A stretch of DNA of 64,000 nt. It comes from an uncultured Pelagibacteraceae bacterium. Lineage in GTDB: Bacteria; Pseudomonadota; Alphaproteobacteria; Pelagibacterales; Pelagibacteraceae. Both the position numbers and the translations under genes were made by a program. The DNA lies in NCBI GenBank assembly GCA_902528645.1, contig CABZTG010000004.1, positions 1 to 64,000 of the forward strand. The letters run 5' to 3'. Below are positions 32,664 to 41,461 of this stretch, piece after piece; within the stretch, counting starts at the first letter, position 1; each line of letters starts with the position of its first letter. The notes under the pieces are model-generated. The model saw only the letters and a list, made by a program, of their open reading frames with translations, had not been told where the DNA came from and did not search any database.

Positions 32664-33380
32664 TTATTTAATAATTTTTTTAAACTTTTTTATTACTTTG
32701 GATAAACCAAAAAATACTGACTCACCGATTAAATAATGTCCTATATTAAATTCTTCTATTTCTTTAAATCTAGATAATAATTCAGTTGTTTTATAATCAA
32801 GTCCATGACCAGCATGAACTTCTAAACCAATTTTCTTTGCAATAATTGAGCATTTTTTTATTCTATTAAGCTCTTTAGAATAATTCTTCTTTAATTTTAC
32901 TAATCTAGAAAGTCTACCCGTATGAATTTCAACACAATCAGATCCTAATTTATACGAGGTTTTAATATCATTAATTGATGGATTTATAAATAAACTAGTT
33001 CTAATTTTTTTTTTTTTAAATTTCAAAATTATATTTTTAATCTTATTTTTATTTTTATCTAAGTCTAAACCTCCCTCTGTGGTAACTTCTTTTCGATTTT
33101 CTGGCACTAAACAAATATAATTTGGTTTTATTTTTAATGCTTTACTTATCATTTTTGGGTTAGTTGAAATTTCCAAATTAACTAAAATCTTTTTTAAAGA
33201 ACAAATTTTTTTTGCATCATTATCTTTTATATGTCTTCTATCTTCACGAAGATGAATTGTTATTGAGTCAGCACCTTCTTTCTTAACAAATTTAGCTGCA
33301 AATATCGGATCTGGATGTAATTCACCTCTAGCATTTCTCAGGGTTGCTATATGATCAATATTTACTCCAAGACGTCTCAC
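32664..33380 (-). CDS. pdxJ: Pyridoxine 5'-phosphate synthase
   Basis: A 238-residue TIM-barrel enzyme joining 1-deoxyxylulose-5-phosphate and 3-hydroxy-1-aminoacetone phosphate. GVNIDHIATLRNARGELHPDP, ADSITIHLREDRRHI, and VHAGHGLDYKTTELL with NIGHYLIGESVFFGL match PdxJ throughout. It indicates de novo vitamin B6 synthesis for the PLP enzymes here (metY, glyA). It overlaps pyrE by 4 bp. Confidence 0.95.
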   Translation of the reverse strand: MRRLGVNIDHIATLRNARGELHPDPIFAAKFVKKEGADSITIHLREDRRHIKDNDAKKICSLKKILVNLEISTNPKMISKALKIKPNYICLVPENRKEVTTEGGLDLDKNKNKIKNIILKFKKKKIRTSLFINPSINDIKTSYKLGSDCVEIHTGRLSRLVKLKKNYSKELNRIKKCSIIAKKIGLEVHAGHGLDYKTTELLSRFKEIEEFNIGHYLIGESVFFGLSKVIKKFKKIIK

Positions 33381-33964
33381 TTCGTGTATCTACTTCCTGG
33401 TGTTGAAATTGGAATTAATTTCAACTCGTTTGGAATTTTATTCTTTTTATAAGTTGGAACAGAAATTTTGAGGTGTGAAACTATATTTTTTTTTATCTTT
33501 AAATTATTTTTTGATGATCTATCAATAATTGTTGCAAAACCCATTAGTTTTGCTTTTGCATTTTTAATCAATTTTACACATTCCATGCTTGATTTGCCTG
33601 TGGTTATAACATCTTCAATAATTAATACTTTTGATCCTTTTTTAATTTGAAAACCTCTTCTTAATTTAAACTTTCCTTTTACTCTTTCACAGAAAATAGT
33701 TTCTTTTTTAAGTAGTCTTCCAATTTCATAACCTATTATAATACCTCCCATTGCTGGTGATAAAATTAAGTCGAAGTTTTTAAATTTTTTCTTAATTTTT
33801 TCGGCTAAAGATTTACAAATTTTCTCTGCCTTATTCGGAAAACTTAATAGTTTTGCGCATTGAATATATTTTGAAGAGTGTAATCCAGAAGATAAAACAA
33901 AATGTCCCTCTAATAATGCATTAGTTTTTCTTAAAATATCTAAGGATTTTTTGTGTGAAAGCAT
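33377..33964 (-). CDS. pyrE: Orotate phosphoribosyltransferase
   Basis: A 195-residue PRTase of pyrimidine synthesis. The PRPP-binding loop is KVLIIEDVITTGKSSMECV, and FVLSSGLHSSKYIQCAKLL and ILSPAMGGIIIGYEIGRLL are typical of this subgroup. It starts 44 bp inside the spoT coding sequence; the N-terminal residues LRKTNALLEGHFVLSSG show the start is correct or nearly so. It overlaps pdxJ by 4 bp. Confidence 0.94.
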   Translation of the reverse strand: MLSHKKSLDILRKTNALLEGHFVLSSGLHSSKYIQCAKLLSFPNKAEKICKSLAEKIKKKFKNFDLILSPAMGGIIIGYEIGRLLKKETIFCERVKGKFKLRRGFQIKKGSKVLIIEDVITTGKSSMECVKLIKNAKAKLMGFATIIDRSSKNNLKIKKNIVSHLKISVPTYKKNKIPNELKLIPISTPGSRYTK

Positions 33965-35666
33965 TTCTTTTATCTTCGTGTCTAATTATCTTAAATTTTA
34001 TACCTTTTTGTTTTAGCTCTGCAATAAAATTAGTGAAATTTTTTAAATCCCTTATGATTAATTGGAATTTAAAATTTATATAGTTAGGGTTTTTGCCTGC
34101 CATCACAAGGTTTGAAATATTTAGTTTATGCTCTCCGATTAACGAACTAACATTACCAAGCTGACCAGGTTTATCTGGTAAAGATATCCATAAAGTAGTA
34201 TTGTACTTTTTTACTCTTTCCTCTTTTCTTTCTCCCTTTTCATGCCAATAACGTCTTATAGCTGCTCTTGCTTTTCCTGTTTTTGTTATTGGGATCCAAT
34301 GCAATGATGGTGAATGATTTTTAGAGGTAATAATCTTAACTCGATCTCCATTTCTTAAAATAGTTTGGAGTTCACTTTTGTTACCATTAATTTCACAACC
34401 GATTGCAGTATCTCCTATTTTAGTATGTACGGCATATGCAAAATCAATTGGAGTAGCATCTTTTGGTAATTTAATAACCGATCCTTTTGGTGTAAAGCAA
34501 AATACATTTTCTTGGAACATTTGTAGTTTTGTATATTCATATGAATGTTCTGGATTTTCATTTTTTTCAATGATTTCTACTAAATCTTTTAACCAGTCAT
34601 ATTCTTTCCATGTTAAAGAATTAAATTTCTCAGAGGATTTATATTGCCAGTGTGAAGCAATACCCCTTTCAGCGAAATCATGCATTTCTGTTGTTCTAAT
34701 TTGAATTTCTATAGGTTTTTTATTAGATCCAATAACTGCTGTATGAATTGATTTATAACCATTAATTTTAGGTGAAGAGATATAATCTTTAAATTTGCCA
34801 GGTATACAATTGTATTCTTTATGTATTATCCCTAAAGTTTTGTAACAATCATCAATATTTTTTAAAATTATTCTAAATCCAATAATATCAGTTATTTGTT
34901 CAAGAGAAACTCGTTTCTTTTGAACTTTTCTCCAAATTGAAAAAGGTGTTTTGCCTCTTCCATAAATTTTAGATTGTATATTATTGTCATTTAACAAAGT
35001 GTTTATTTCATTAGAAAGAGTTTCGAAAATATCTTTTTTGTCAGATTTGATTTCATCTAATCTATTTTGAATTAGTGTTCTTGCATCATTATTCAAAACC
35101 TCAAAAGATAAATCTTCTAGCTCATCACGAATTCTATGCATTCCCATTCTATCAGCTAATGGTGCATAAATTTCCATTGTCTCTTGTGCAATTCTTTTTC
35201 TTTTATCTTCTTTAGTGATAGCTTTTATCGTTCTCATATTATGTAAACGATCTGCAATTTTAACTAACAAAACTCTTATATCTTTTGAGGTTGCTAAAAT
35301 AAGTTTTCTAAAGTTTTCTGCTTTTGAGTTTGTGGTTGCGGTGTTTTCAAAAACTGAAATTTTTGTAACACCATCAACTAAATCTGCAACCTCTTCACCA
35401 AATTCTCCTTTAATGGTCTCGTAAGTAGCGTAGGTATCTTCGATTGTATCATGTAATAAACCAGTAGTAATAGTAGCACTATCTAATTTGAGATCTGTTA
35501 GGATATTTGCTACTTCTATTGGATGTACTGAATATGGGTCACCTGAAGCTCTCTTTTGATTACTATGTGCTTTAACAGCAAAATCATAAGCTTTATTCAG
35601 TTTTTCAGGGTTTAAAAATTTGTTATAAATTTTTACTTTATTTATTAAATCTTCAGAATTAAGCAT
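33921..35666 (-). CDS. spoT: Bifunctional (p)ppGpp synthetase/hydrolase (RelA/SpoT homologue)
   Basis: A 581-residue RSH protein, shorter than the usual 700-750. Hydrolase HD motif: H72-D73 in GLLHDTIEDTYATY. Synthetase: TDIIGFRIIL, SSPKINGYKSIHTAV and PIEIQIRTTEMHDFAERG. TGS: VFCFTPKGSVIKLPKDATPIDFAYAVHT. A C-terminal ACT domain (LWISLPDKPGQLGNVSSLI) is present, so the shortening is in the helical and zinc-finger region between TGS and ACT. It is probably the only alarmone enzyme of the cell (inference). Its 3' end overlaps pyrE by 44 bp. rpoZ, often just upstream, is absent. Confidence 0.95.
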   Translation of the reverse strand: MLNSEDLINKVKIYNKFLNPEKLNKAYDFAVKAHSNQKRASGDPYSVHPIEVANILTDLKLDSATITTGLLHDTIEDTYATYETIKGEFGEEVADLVDGVTKISVFENTATTNSKAENFRKLILATSKDIRVLLVKIADRLHNMRTIKAITKEDKRKRIAQETMEIYAPLADRMGMHRIRDELEDLSFEVLNNDARTLIQNRLDEIKSDKKDIFETLSNEINTLLNDNNIQSKIYGRGKTPFSIWRKVQKKRVSLEQITDIIGFRIILKNIDDCYKTLGIIHKEYNCIPGKFKDYISSPKINGYKSIHTAVIGSNKKPIEIQIRTTEMHDFAERGIASHWQYKSSEKFNSLTWKEYDWLKDLVEIIEKNENPEHSYEYTKLQMFQENVFCFTPKGSVIKLPKDATPIDFAYAVHTKIGDTAIGCEINGNKSELQTILRNGDRVKIITSKNHSPSLHWIPITKTGKARAAIRRYWHEKGERKEERVKKYNTTLWISLPDKPGQLGNVSSLIGEHKLNISNLVMAGKNPNYINFKFQLIIRDLKNFTNFIAELKQKGIKFKIIRHEDKRNAFTQKILRYFKKN

Positions 35667-35686
35667 TCAAACACTATATCACTAAA

Positions 35687-36199
35687 TCAAATTTGTTTAA
35701 TAGACCTAATGTCTCTATTTTTTAATGATAATAATAGTTTTTTTATGGAATGTTTTGAAACTGGATGTTTCCAATTTTTATCTATCTCAAATAATGGAAA
35801 AAGGACGAAATTTCTTTTATGCATTCTTGAATGAGGTAGATTTAATTCACCTTTAATTTTTCTTCTATTAAAATCAATTATATCGATATCGCACTCTCTA
35901 GGAGCATTTCGAAGTCTTTTCTTTCGTCCCAGGCTTGTTTCAATAGTTTTACAAACACTTATTAATTCAATAGGTGATAATTTAGTTAGAACCTTAACTA
36001 CAACATTGTAAAATTTAGGATTGTTATTATCAGGCCAAGACAAACTCTCATAATAGCTTGATGATTTTACTATCATAATATCATTAAGAATTAATTTTGA
36101 TTTAGCTAATTCAATATTATTGATTTTATTTCCAAGATTAGAACCTATACCTAAATAGACAGGATTAACTTGATTTTCTAATATATCTTGCTCTATCAC
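35687..36199 (-). CDS. folK: 2-amino-4-hydroxy-6-hydroxymethyldihydropteridine pyrophosphokinase
   Basis: A 170-residue HPPK of folate synthesis. [20 protein letters not shown] at the start, [49 protein letters not shown] with the metal aspartates, and [20 protein letters not shown] are all present. The start overlaps smpB by 35 bp, and M1 could be replaced by a later start, though none is close enough to keep the N-terminal strand. Confidence 0.93.
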   Translation of the reverse strand: MIEQDILENQVNPVYLGIGSNLGNKINNIELAKSKLILNDIMIVKSSSYYESLSWPDNNNPKFYNVVVKVLTKLSPIELISVCKTIETSLGRKKRLRNAPRECDIDIIDFNRRKIKGELNLPHSRMHKRNFVLFPLFEIDKNWKHPVSKHSIKKLLLSLKNRDIRSIKQI

Positions 36200-36635
36200 G
36201 ATTCCAGTCTCTTTGTTTTTTTACTGCTCTTTTATCAAATTGTTTTTTACCCTTGGCTACAGCCAACTCTAATTTTGCTTTTCCTTTTTTAAAATACATT
36301 TTTGTAGGAACTATTGTGAGCCCATCTCTTTGCATTTTACCAATTAGTTTATTAATTTCTCTCTTATTTAATAATAATTTTCTTTCATTGGTTGGATTAT
36401 GGTTTGAATAACTAGCTTGCTTATAAGATGCAATATGTGAATTTATCAAGACTATTTCACCTTTTTTTTCTATTGCGTAAGAATCTGCTATGTTAACTTT
36501 ACCATTACGAATTGATTTTATTTCAGAACCTTTTAAGACAATACCTGCTTCAAACAAATCCTCAAAAAAATAATTGAAACTAGCTTTTTTATTAAGACAA
36601 ATTATTTTTAAACCACTATTGGTTTTTTTTTTCAT
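36165..36635 (-). CDS. smpB: SsrA-binding protein
   Basis: A 156-residue OB-fold protein that brings tmRNA to stalled ribosomes. Conserved parts are [40 protein letters not shown] in the N-terminal half, and [31 protein letters not shown] with the basic tail [13 protein letters not shown]. It shares one base with the dapA stop. tmRNA itself was not found in the window. Confidence 0.96.
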   Translation of the reverse strand: MKKKTNSGLKIICLNKKASFNYFFEDLFEAGIVLKGSEIKSIRNGKVNIADSYAIEKKGEIVLINSHIASYKQASYSNHNPTNERKLLLNKREINKLIGKMQRDGLTIVPTKMYFKKGKAKLELAVAKGKKQFDKRAVKKQRDWNRDRARYIRKSS

Positions 36636-37516
36636 TAAACTAGTTTTGCAGAATGAAGTGCTTTTTTAACGATATCCTTAGTTTCAGCTGTCACTTTTAC
36701 AAGAGGTAGTCTTACATTATCATCACAAAGATTTAATAATTTTGCTGCGTATTTTACTGGACTTGGATTACTTTCGACAAACATTGCATGATGAAGAGGT
36801 TGTAATATTTTATCAATTTTTTCAGCCTCTTTAATTTCATCGTTATTTTCAGATTTTGAAAATTTTTGAAAATCAGAACAAAGTTTTGGAGCAATATTTG
36901 CAGTAACACTTATAGCTCCCACTCCACCTCTTTTATTAAATTCTAAAGCATTATCGTCATTACCAGTTAATTGAATGAATTCATTTCCCATCTTTTTTAA
37001 AGTTTGTTCAACCCTATTTAGGTCTCCAGTTGCATCCTTAACACCAATAATATTTTTCAATTCAAATAATCTAGCCATAGTATCAACTGACATATCAATA
37101 ACCGATCTCCCAGGAATATTATAAATTATTATAGGTATTCCACATTTATCATTTATTGCTTTATAATGTTGGTATAAGCCTTCTTGTGTTGGCTTGTTAT
37201 AATAAGGTGTTACAATAAGAGCGCCTGTGGCTCCAATTTTTTCTGCATGAGTTGTAAGTGAAATAGCCTCCTCTGTAGAGTTCGATCCTGTACCTGCAAA
37301 AACTGGTAATTTTCCATTACTTTCTTTTACACATAACTCAATCACTCTTTCATGTTCATCATGACTTAAAGTTGGTGACTCACCAGTTGTTCCTGCTGGA
37401 ACTAATCCATTTGTCCCATTTTGGATATGAAAATGAATTAAATTAATATATGTCTCATCATCAAGTTTATCATTTTTAAACGGGGTGACTAAAGCAACAT
37501 TTGATCCTTTAAACAT
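36635..37516 (-). CDS. dapA: 4-hydroxy-tetrahydrodipicolinate synthase
   Basis: A 293-residue aldolase-family enzyme of lysine and meso-diaminopimelate synthesis. [18 protein letters not shown] contains the catalytic threonines, [16 protein letters not shown] the tyrosine, and [14 protein letters not shown] the Schiff-base lysine. [29 protein letters not shown] completes the barrel. It is divergent from the lytic transglycosylase with 43 bp between starts, both linked to the cell wall. Confidence 0.96.
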   Translation of the reverse strand: MFKGSNVALVTPFKNDKLDDETYINLIHFHIQNGTNGLVPAGTTGESPTLSHDEHERVIELCVKESNGKLPVFAGTGSNSTEEAISLTTHAEKIGATGALIVTPYYNKPTQEGLYQHYKAINDKCGIPIIIYNIPGRSVIDMSVDTMARLFELKNIIGVKDATGDLNRVEQTLKKMGNEFIQLTGNDDNALEFNKRGGVGAISVTANIAPKLCSDFQKFSKSENNDEIKEAEKIDKILQPLHHAMFVESNPSPVKYAAKLLNLCDDNVRLPLVKVTAETKDIVKKALHSAKLV

Positions 37517-37559
37517 AAATACTTATAACATACATTGTAGATTCATATAGTAAAAGATT

Positions 37560-39770
37560 ATGATTAAAAAAATCTTATTTTGGATAGTATTGATTAATTT
37601 ATTCGGTCTACAAACTATAGCTCAATCTGACATAATCCCATTAAAAAAACCCATCCAATCTGATGAGCTAACACAAAAAAAATTATTAATAGATGTACTA
37701 AAACCCTTACCTAAACCAACGCAAAAAATAGTAACAAAAGATACAGAAAAAAAAATTGAATCTAAGCCAGAAAAGAAGATAAGTGGACTGATACTTCCCA
37801 AAAAAAAACCTTTAATTGCTGGAACAAAAAAAACAAAAGAAATAAAGATATCAAAATATTATCGTAAAAAAGATTTTGCATTAGCAAAAAAAGCAATTTC
37901 CGAAATGAAAAAAGGCAGTTGGACAGCTGCAATTAAAACTGCCAAAAGAGCTAAAGATAAATCTATATATGACTTTATTCAATGGAGGCATTTACTTACA
38001 AAGGGAAATCAAGCTTCTTATTATGATTATAAAACATTCATAGATTCAAATGAAGATTATCCTAGAATTGGAAGAATAAAATATTTAGCAGAGCATAAAC
38101 TTTCTACAGAAAAAGTTAGTCCACAAAAAATTATAGAATGGTTTGGTCCTGCGGAACCTTTAAGTGGTTTTGGTAAAATGATATTGGGTGAAAGTTTTAT
38201 TCTTAATGGTAATAAGGAAAAAGGAATAAGATTCATTAAAGAAGGCTGGATATCAGCTGAATTGTCTAAAACAGATTTAAGATTTTATCGTAAAAAATTT
38301 AAGAAATATCTTAATGCAGACGATTATATTAAACGAGCAGAATATCTTGCTTGGAATAATAAATACTGGGACTTAAAACGACTATTAAGATATTTACCTA
38401 AAGATTATGAACTATTATATACAGCGAGACAACTATTGATGAGTAAATCGTATGGTGTCGATAATGCTATTTCTAAAGTTCCATCTAATCTTAAAAATGA
38501 TGCTGGTTTAAATTACGATAGATTAAAATGGAGAAGAAAAAGAGGAAGAGTTGATAGTTCTGTTGAAATTCTTCTTAATATAAAAAACACAAAAGATTAC
38601 TTAGTTCGTCCGGATAAATGGTGGATAGAAAGAGAAATAATTTCCAGATCATTAATATATAAAAAAAAATATGAATTAGCTTATAAAATTGCCAGCAACC
38701 ATGGAATGAATGATGGACCTGAATTTGCTGCTGCTGAGTGGATGAGTGGTTGGATTGCATTAAGTTTTCTAGATGATCCAGTATTAGCCAAAGAACATTT
38801 TGAAAATTTTTATAATAATGTTGGATACCCTATTAGTACAGCTAGAGGTGCATATTGGTTAGGTAAAACTTATAAAAAACTTGGTGATAAAGATCTATCT
38901 TATAAATGGTTTAAAGAAGCAACAAATTATTTGACCACTTATTACGGTCAATTGGCATTTATGGAAATTAGTCCAAATGAAAAATTTGAGCTTTCAAAAG
39001 ACATGATTATTAAAAAAGAATATCGTGATTATTTTTTTAAAAAAGATTTAGTCAAATTGATATATTTACTTGATGAATTAGATGAAGATAAATATGCTAA
39101 ACATATACTAAGACATTTGGCTAATGATGATGTTGCTAGTGGTAGTGAGGTTTTAGCAGCTGAACTTGCAACAAATATAGAACGATTTGATTTTGCTATT
39201 CAAATTTCTAAAATAGCATCCTATGAAAAAAGATTTCACAACAAATATAATTACCCAATCATAAGCACACCCAAATATATTAATGGAAGAAAAATTCCAG
39301 ATAATGCTTTCATTCTTTCAATCATAAGACAAGAGAGTGAGTTTGATTTAAGTGCCAATAGTCATGCTGGTGCAAAAGGTTTAATGCAATTAATGCCTTA
39401 CACTGCTAAACTAGTTGCTAAGCAGGCAAAACTTCCTTATTCAAAATCTAGGTTAACTACTGATGCAGAATATAATATTAACCTAGGGTCACATTATATA
39501 GCAGGATTAATTCTTGAATATGACGGTGCTTATCCATTTGCAGTGGCTGCTTACAATGCTGGACCAAAAAGAGTTCGATATTGGAAAAAAATAAACAAAA
39601 ATCCTCAAAAAAATCAAATTGATTATATCGACTGGATTGAATTAATTAAATTTAAAGAAACTAGAAATTATGTCCAAAGAGTATTGGAAAACTACAATGT
39701 TTATAGATACGTGCTTGAACAGCAGCCAATCGCAATGAAAGATTTCTTTAAGAATAATCCCTTGTTTTAA
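37560..39770 (+). CDS. slt: Soluble lytic murein transglycosylase
   Basis: A 736-residue exported protein. The signal segment is ILFWIVLINLFGLQTIAQ; the next 70 residues are lysine- and proline-rich and low in complexity. A long helical superhelix (about 90-560) of the Slt70 U/L type follows, then the goose-type lysozyme domain with the catalytic glutamate in FILSIIRQESEFDLSANSHAGAKGLMQLMPYTAKLV and NINLGSHYIAGLI and YPFAVAAYNAGPKRV. It cleaves peptidoglycan in the periplasm during growth and recycling. It ends three bases before the 3' end of the opposite-strand tRNA-Ser. Confidence 0.94.
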   Translation: MIKKILFWIVLINLFGLQTIAQSDIIPLKKPIQSDELTQKKLLIDVLKPLPKPTQKIVTKDTEKKIESKPEKKISGLILPKKKPLIAGTKKTKEIKISKYYRKKDFALAKKAISEMKKGSWTAAIKTAKRAKDKSIYDFIQWRHLLTKGNQASYYDYKTFIDSNEDYPRIGRIKYLAEHKLSTEKVSPQKIIEWFGPAEPLSGFGKMILGESFILNGNKEKGIRFIKEGWISAELSKTDLRFYRKKFKKYLNADDYIKRAEYLAWNNKYWDLKRLLRYLPKDYELLYTARQLLMSKSYGVDNAISKVPSNLKNDAGLNYDRLKWRRKRGRVDSSVEILLNIKNTKDYLVRPDKWWIEREIISRSLIYKKKYELAYKIASNHGMNDGPEFAAAEWMSGWIALSFLDDPVLAKEHFENFYNNVGYPISTARGAYWLGKTYKKLGDKDLSYKWFKEATNYLTTYYGQLAFMEISPNEKFELSKDMIIKKEYRDYFFKKDLVKLIYLLDELDEDKYAKHILRHLANDDVASGSEVLAAELATNIERFDFAIQISKIASYEKRFHNKYNYPIISTPKYINGRKIPDNAFILSIIRQESEFDLSANSHAGAKGLMQLMPYTAKLVAKQAKLPYSKSRLTTDAEYNINLGSHYIAGLILEYDGAYPFAVAAYNAGPKRVRYWKKINKNPQKNQIDYIDWIELIKFKETRNYVQRVLENYNVYRYVLEQQPIAMKDFFKNNPLF

Positions 39771-39773
39771 TAA

Positions 39774-39865
39774 TGGCGGAAGAGGAGGGATTCGAACCCT
39801 CGGTACAAGTTTCCTCGCACGGTCATTTAGCAAACGACTGGTTTAAGCCTCTCACCCACTCTTCC
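39774..39865 (-). tRNA. tRNA-Ser (anticodon GCT)
   Basis: On the minus strand GGAAGAG (39865-39859) pairs with CTCTTCC, followed by discriminator G and encoded CCA. The anticodon arm is GTCGT-TTGCTAA-ATGAC, giving GCT, and a long variable arm (class II) precedes GGGTTCGAATCCC. It reads AGC and AGU. The length of 92 bases is normal for serine. Confidence 0.96.
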
Positions 39866-39929
39866 AAGAAATTTGTCGCCTTTGATTGTATTGAATAATC
39901 AACATTAATAAAGTAATTATTCATTAATT

Positions 39930-41183
39930 ATGAAAAATAAGTATTCAATATTTTCGCTTATTAAAAATGCTTTTTCTTATCATGAAAATTGGGAAAAAGC
40001 ATGGAAAGACCCTGAGCCAAAAAAAGAATATGATGTGGTAATTATTGGTGGTGGTGGCCATGGTTTAGCAACAGCTTACTATCTCGCAAAAAAACATAAT
40101 ATGAAAAATATTGCTGTTGTTGAAAAAGGTTGGATTGGTGGTGGGAATACAGGAAGAAACACTACAATTATAAGATCTAATTATTTATGGGACGCAAGTG
40201 CTGGTCTTTATGATCACGCTCTAAAAATATGGGAAGGCCTTTCTCAAGAATTAAACTACAATGTAATGTTTAGTCAAAGAGGAGTAATGAATCTTGCTCA
40301 TAATCTTCAAGATGTAAGAGATTTAAAAAGAAGAACCCATGCTAACAGACTTAATGGTATTGATGCGGTATATTTAAATACTGAAGAAGTTAAAAAATTT
40401 TGTCCAATAATAAATACATCTCCAGATATAAGATACCCTGTATTAGGTGGAACTTTACAAAAAAGAGCTGGAACCGCAAGACATGATGCAGTTGCATGGG
40501 GATATGCACGTGGTGCAGATGAAATGGGTGTGGATATAATTCAGAATTGTGAGGTTAAAGGTATTAAGAGAAATGGCGATACAGTTGAAGGTATTGAAAC
40601 TACAAAAGGATTTATTAAAACAAATAAAATTGGTGTAGTAGCCGCAGGTCACTCTAGTGTAATAGCTAATATGGCTGGGTTAAGGTTGCCATTAGAGAGT
40701 AAACCGCTTCAAGCTTTAGTTTCAGAGCCTGTAAAACCAATCATAGATACAGTTGTTATGTCAAATGCTGTTCATGCATATGTTAGTCAATCAGATAAAG
40801 GTGAGTTAGTAATTGGTGCAGGAACCGATGATTACGTTTCGTACTCACAAAAAGGAAGTCATGATATTGTTGAAGGGACATTGAATGCAATTTTAGAGTT
40901 ATACCCTATCTTTAGTCGTATGAGAATGTTAAGACAATGGGGTGGAATTGTAGATATTTGTCCAGACGCAAGCCCAATTATAAGTAAAACATCAATCAAA
41001 GGTTTGTATTTTAATTGTGGTTGGGGAACAGGAGGATTTAAAGCTACACCCGGCTCTGGAGATTTGTTTGCGCATACAATAGCTAACGATGAACCACATA
41101 AACTTAATGCTGCATTTAATTTGAATAGATTTGTAAGTGGTGACCTTGTCGACGAACATGGTGCAGCAGCTGTAGCGCACTAA
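39930..41183 (+). CDS. soxB: Sarcosine oxidase, beta subunit
   Basis: A 417-residue flavoprotein of heterotetrameric sarcosine oxidase, which demethylates N-methylglycine to glycine and passes the methyl group as a one-carbon unit. The dinucleotide-binding motif [20 protein letters not shown] begins at about residue 37. [18 protein letters not shown] is the conserved segment after it, and [18 protein letters not shown] is the C-terminal signature. It opens the soxBDAG operon and shares one base with soxD. No clear ribosome-binding site is seen before the ATG. Confidence 0.96.
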   Translation: MKNKYSIFSLIKNAFSYHENWEKAWKDPEPKKEYDVVIIGGGGHGLATAYYLAKKHNMKNIAVVEKGWIGGGNTGRNTTIIRSNYLWDASAGLYDHALKIWEGLSQELNYNVMFSQRGVMNLAHNLQDVRDLKRRTHANRLNGIDAVYLNTEEVKKFCPIINTSPDIRYPVLGGTLQKRAGTARHDAVAWGYARGADEMGVDIIQNCEVKGIKRNGDTVEGIETTKGFIKTNKIGVVAAGHSSVIANMAGLRLPLESKPLQALVSEPVKPIIDTVVMSNAVHAYVSQSDKGELVIGAGTDDYVSYSQKGSHDIVEGTLNAILELYPIFSRMRMLRQWGGIVDICPDASPIISKTSIKGLYFNCGWGTGGFKATPGSGDLFAHTIANDEPHKLNAAFNLNRFVSGDLVDEHGAAAVAH

Positions 41184-41458
41184 TGTTTTTAATTAATTGT
41201 CCTTTTTGTGGTGAACGAGAACAAAGTGAATTTAAAGCTGGTGGAGAAGCTCATATTGTTAGGCCCAAACAACCAACTGAATTAAGTGACGATCAATGGG
41301 CAGAATATTTATTTATGAGAAAAAATATTAAAGGTATTCAATTCGAAAGATGGAACCACATTCATGGTTGTAGAAAATGGTTTAATATGGTGAGAGATAC
41401 ATCAAATGATGAAATTAAAGCCGTTTACAAAATGGGTGAAAAACCACCGGTTAAATAA
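41183..41458 (+). CDS. soxD: Sarcosine oxidase, delta subunit
   Basis: A 91-residue zinc protein. INCPFCGEREQSEFKAGGEAHIVRP supplies two cysteines near the N-terminus, and WNHIHGCRKWFNMVRDT the histidine and third cysteine of the zinc site. It holds the alpha and beta subunits together. The order B-D-A-G is standard. Translation begins in the soxB stop codon. Confidence 0.95.
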   Translation: MFLINCPFCGEREQSEFKAGGEAHIVRPKQPTELSDDQWAEYLFMRKNIKGIQFERWNHIHGCRKWFNMVRDTSNDEIKAVYKMGEKPPVK

Positions 41459-41461
41459 TCA

